Of a stretch of 35,200 nt of DNA, positions 34,601 through 35,200 are shown one piece after another. The stretch lies in contig CAJQLW010000072.1 of the NCBI GenBank assembly GCA_905479325.1, positions 1-35,200 on the forward strand, read 5' to 3'. The position numbers and the translations under genes were made by a program. Below the pieces are notes generated by a model. That model was not told where the DNA came from, did not search any database, and saw nothing but the letters and a program-made list of their open reading frames with translations. This DNA comes from an uncultured Flavobacteriales bacterium (GTDB lineage: Bacteria; Bacteroidota; Bacteroidia; Flavobacteriales_E; Vicingaceae). Every line of letters starts with the position of its first letter. Position 1 is the first letter of the stretch.

Positions 34601-35200
34601 CTGTAACCGGCTTTGCTGGTCAGAGTGTGCAACTTGTATTCAGAGGTAGTAACCCTCCATGTTGTGCGGGCGATATCGGAATTGACGATGTTCGAATATT
34701 TGAACCAAGTCCTGCTGATGCTAGTGTAACAGATATTATTTCACCAACTTCAGGTTGTGGTCTTGGAAATGATTCTGTAACTGTAGAGATTTCGAACGTT
34801 GGTACAGCTCCAATATTCAACTTCCCGGTTGCGTACACATTGAATGGTGGAGCGCCTGTTGTAGGTACGTATGTTGATACGCTTCAACCTGGAGCAGTAG
34901 CAAACTATACGTTTAACACAACGGTTAATTTATCAACTTTTGGCTCATACAACTTAGTGTCTTATACTAACCTTGCAGGTGACGGCGATGTTACTAACGA
35001 TACGTCAGATGTAATTATCAATAATATTCCATTGGTAGGAAGTTTCCCTTATTTGGAAGATTTTGAAACCAGCAATGGTGGATGGACTGCATATGGTAAT
35101 GCAAATTCTTGGGCTTGGGGAACACCTGCCGGTGCAGTAATTAGCAGCGCAGCTGGTGGAACTGGAGCATGGGTAACCAACTTAACAGGAACTTACAACA
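31687..35200 (+). CDS. Giant secreted beta-helix/FN3 adhesin, partial (5' end)
   Basis: At least 1171 residues, open at the window edge, with a signal peptide (MKKKLLFLGLFSTLFLATFAQ). Order of modules: about 20-185, a beta-sandwich-like head (TDIWVTTTDLTGPP..., YRFYINGNIG); 185-295, a CARDB-like domain (NDAAVASIDAPGVYCSG); 295-738, a Gly/Asn/Thr-rich right-handed beta-helix (GTYNESFVL, YVTIRNMRIEA, YNTFESN, NNIFY); 739-828, an FN3-like domain with CPPSV and TGLTPSSSYDFYVREIC; 828-1003, a MAM-like module starting PYFEDFE and ending GIDDVRIFE; 1009-1115, a second CARDB-like repeat; then another PYLEDFE module. This is a T9SS-type surface protein; the sorting domain is presumably beyond the window. 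It likely serves adhesion or polymer binding. Confidence 0.9.
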   Translation, partial: MKKKLLFLGLFSTLFLATFAQFTVTTVPPLNGGNGNQGVTFGLTSAQTIVIDTIFCTFTTAGNTDIWVTTTDLTGPPTVTAANGWTNLGTANIAAATVAGSVVPIPLNLGYTVLPGVSYRFYINGNIGAGLAYTSGTAGVAAPFSDGIVTIETGNLVGYGGPAPNPTFHPRQFNGSVRYSILGGTNDAAVASIDAPGVYCSGAQPVIATIANYGANQIDSVDVVWEVNGVVQGTVRSTTLLDTLNGAGSTTAQVTLGNFTFPQGLNDLRVWTSMPNGVLDTSNFNDTAAVKTGPALNGTFTINAGLPASSTNYTSFTSLSTALNTFGICGPVTVNVAAGTYNESFVLNNINGSSSTNTITIDGADSTTTILTHNNTSNYGTVTISGTDYVTIRNMRIEATANNGAAILLNNSSYNTFESNVLWANPNSTSTNTNFIISGTTTSISTNGVGSYNTLQNNLMIGGYYSVYMYGSTTTTNVGNTIHNNQMDSVYYYGSYIFYQDSLEFTNNEIDQATRGQINGDGLFLYYSSNFDVSGNYIHAYDYGIYFYNFSNAGTPTLNGRNRVVNNMVVSESDWGMYFLYTDQVDLFYNSVATYGSTNPAVQITMNTTNIIDDYDVRNNIFYSNTTEALELVGTPDTIFDKLDNNVYYSGGTNLFNINAAPYTTLAAYQTAQPAFNGSSLSGDPQFISTTDLHIIGSFVNGAGDNSVPVTVDIDGQTRPLAGSTTVDPGADEFNPPLCPPSVNLGATNITLTTADIFWTGVTMDYQYEVVPAGAAQGSGTAVRTALDTVNVTGLTPSSSYDFYVREICGRGDTSIWIGPFTFNTSNGIPYFEDFETFPRGIAGNPWPRGWTSTTSANPNWISTVGTGANNSSTGTGPFVDHTLGGATGGTYIYMETSGGTVGATADFVSPPVFIDPTITTFTASYWYFMFGAQVDSMEIFILSNGVYTKLTSYVGQQQTAQTDPWLEGSHSVTGFAGQSVQLVFRGSNPPCCAGDIGIDDVRIFEPSPADASVTDIISPTSGCGLGNDSVTVEISNVGTAPIFNFPVAYTLNGGAPVVGTYVDTLQPGAVANYTFNTTVNLSTFGSYNLVSYTNLAGDGDVTNDTSDVIINNIPLVGSFPYLEDFETSNGGWTAYGNANSWAWGTPAGAVISSAAGGTGAWVTNLTGTYN

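Overview
The window is chromosomal DNA from a low-GC member of the Bacteroidota, most likely a Flavobacteriales-type bacterium. The evidence is a C-terminal type IX secretion (T9SS) sorting domain, a giant T9SS-style surface protein, an SBBP-type propeller, a GbsR/MarR-like regulator, many lipoproteins with short lipoboxes, and repeated Bacteroidota-type promoters (-7 element TAnnTTTG, best example upstream of rpmH with TTTG-N19-TACTTTTG). Genus or species cannot be fixed from sequence reading alone. No tRNA, rRNA, CRISPR array, transposase, integrase or phage module was seen, so most of the window reads as core genome.

Layout: 1-259 holds palindromic repeats and a promoter. 260-4844 is a tight three-gene envelope operon: two paralogous secreted proteins with a jelly-roll-like N-terminus and an OmpA-like C-terminus, then a CAP-domain protein. 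A small lipoprotein converges on it. 5392-9411 carries a UMF1/Atg22-like MFS transporter, L-2-hydroxyglutarate oxidase (lhgO) and a sodium:solute symporter. 9483-11010 is a pair of unknown secreted proteins. 11007-13441 holds divergent lipoproteins: a TolB-like PD40 propeller and an M28 peptidase with a PDZ domain. A perfect hairpin separates them from the minus-strand uspA-cinA pair.

15801-20176 holds a uridine phosphorylase-like enzyme, a SirB1-like protein, then DUF819, YvlD-like and 2,4-dienoyl-CoA-reductase-like genes in series. 20177-21189 is a loose region with one orphan secreted protein, hairpins and repeats. 21190-24745 carries an HDAC-fold deacetylase, then a compact marC / zinc aminopeptidase / murQ operon that suggests cell-wall or peptide recycling. 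24949-27436 has an unknown acidic protein and an MsbA-like ABC exporter, separated by an unusual inverted-repeat island. rpmH and a GAPDH gene follow, the latter directly coupled to a seven-repeat T9SS propeller protein and a DUF1801 protein. The window closes with a GbsR/MarR-like regulator and the first 1171 codons of a giant adhesin-like protein whose leader can form mutually exclusive hairpins.

The best candidates for something under-described are the OmpA/OmpA/CAP operon (260-4844), the adhesin leader (31597-31687), the marC-peptidase-murQ operon, and the repeat island at 25519-25650. No strong evidence for a wholly new defence or mobile system was found.
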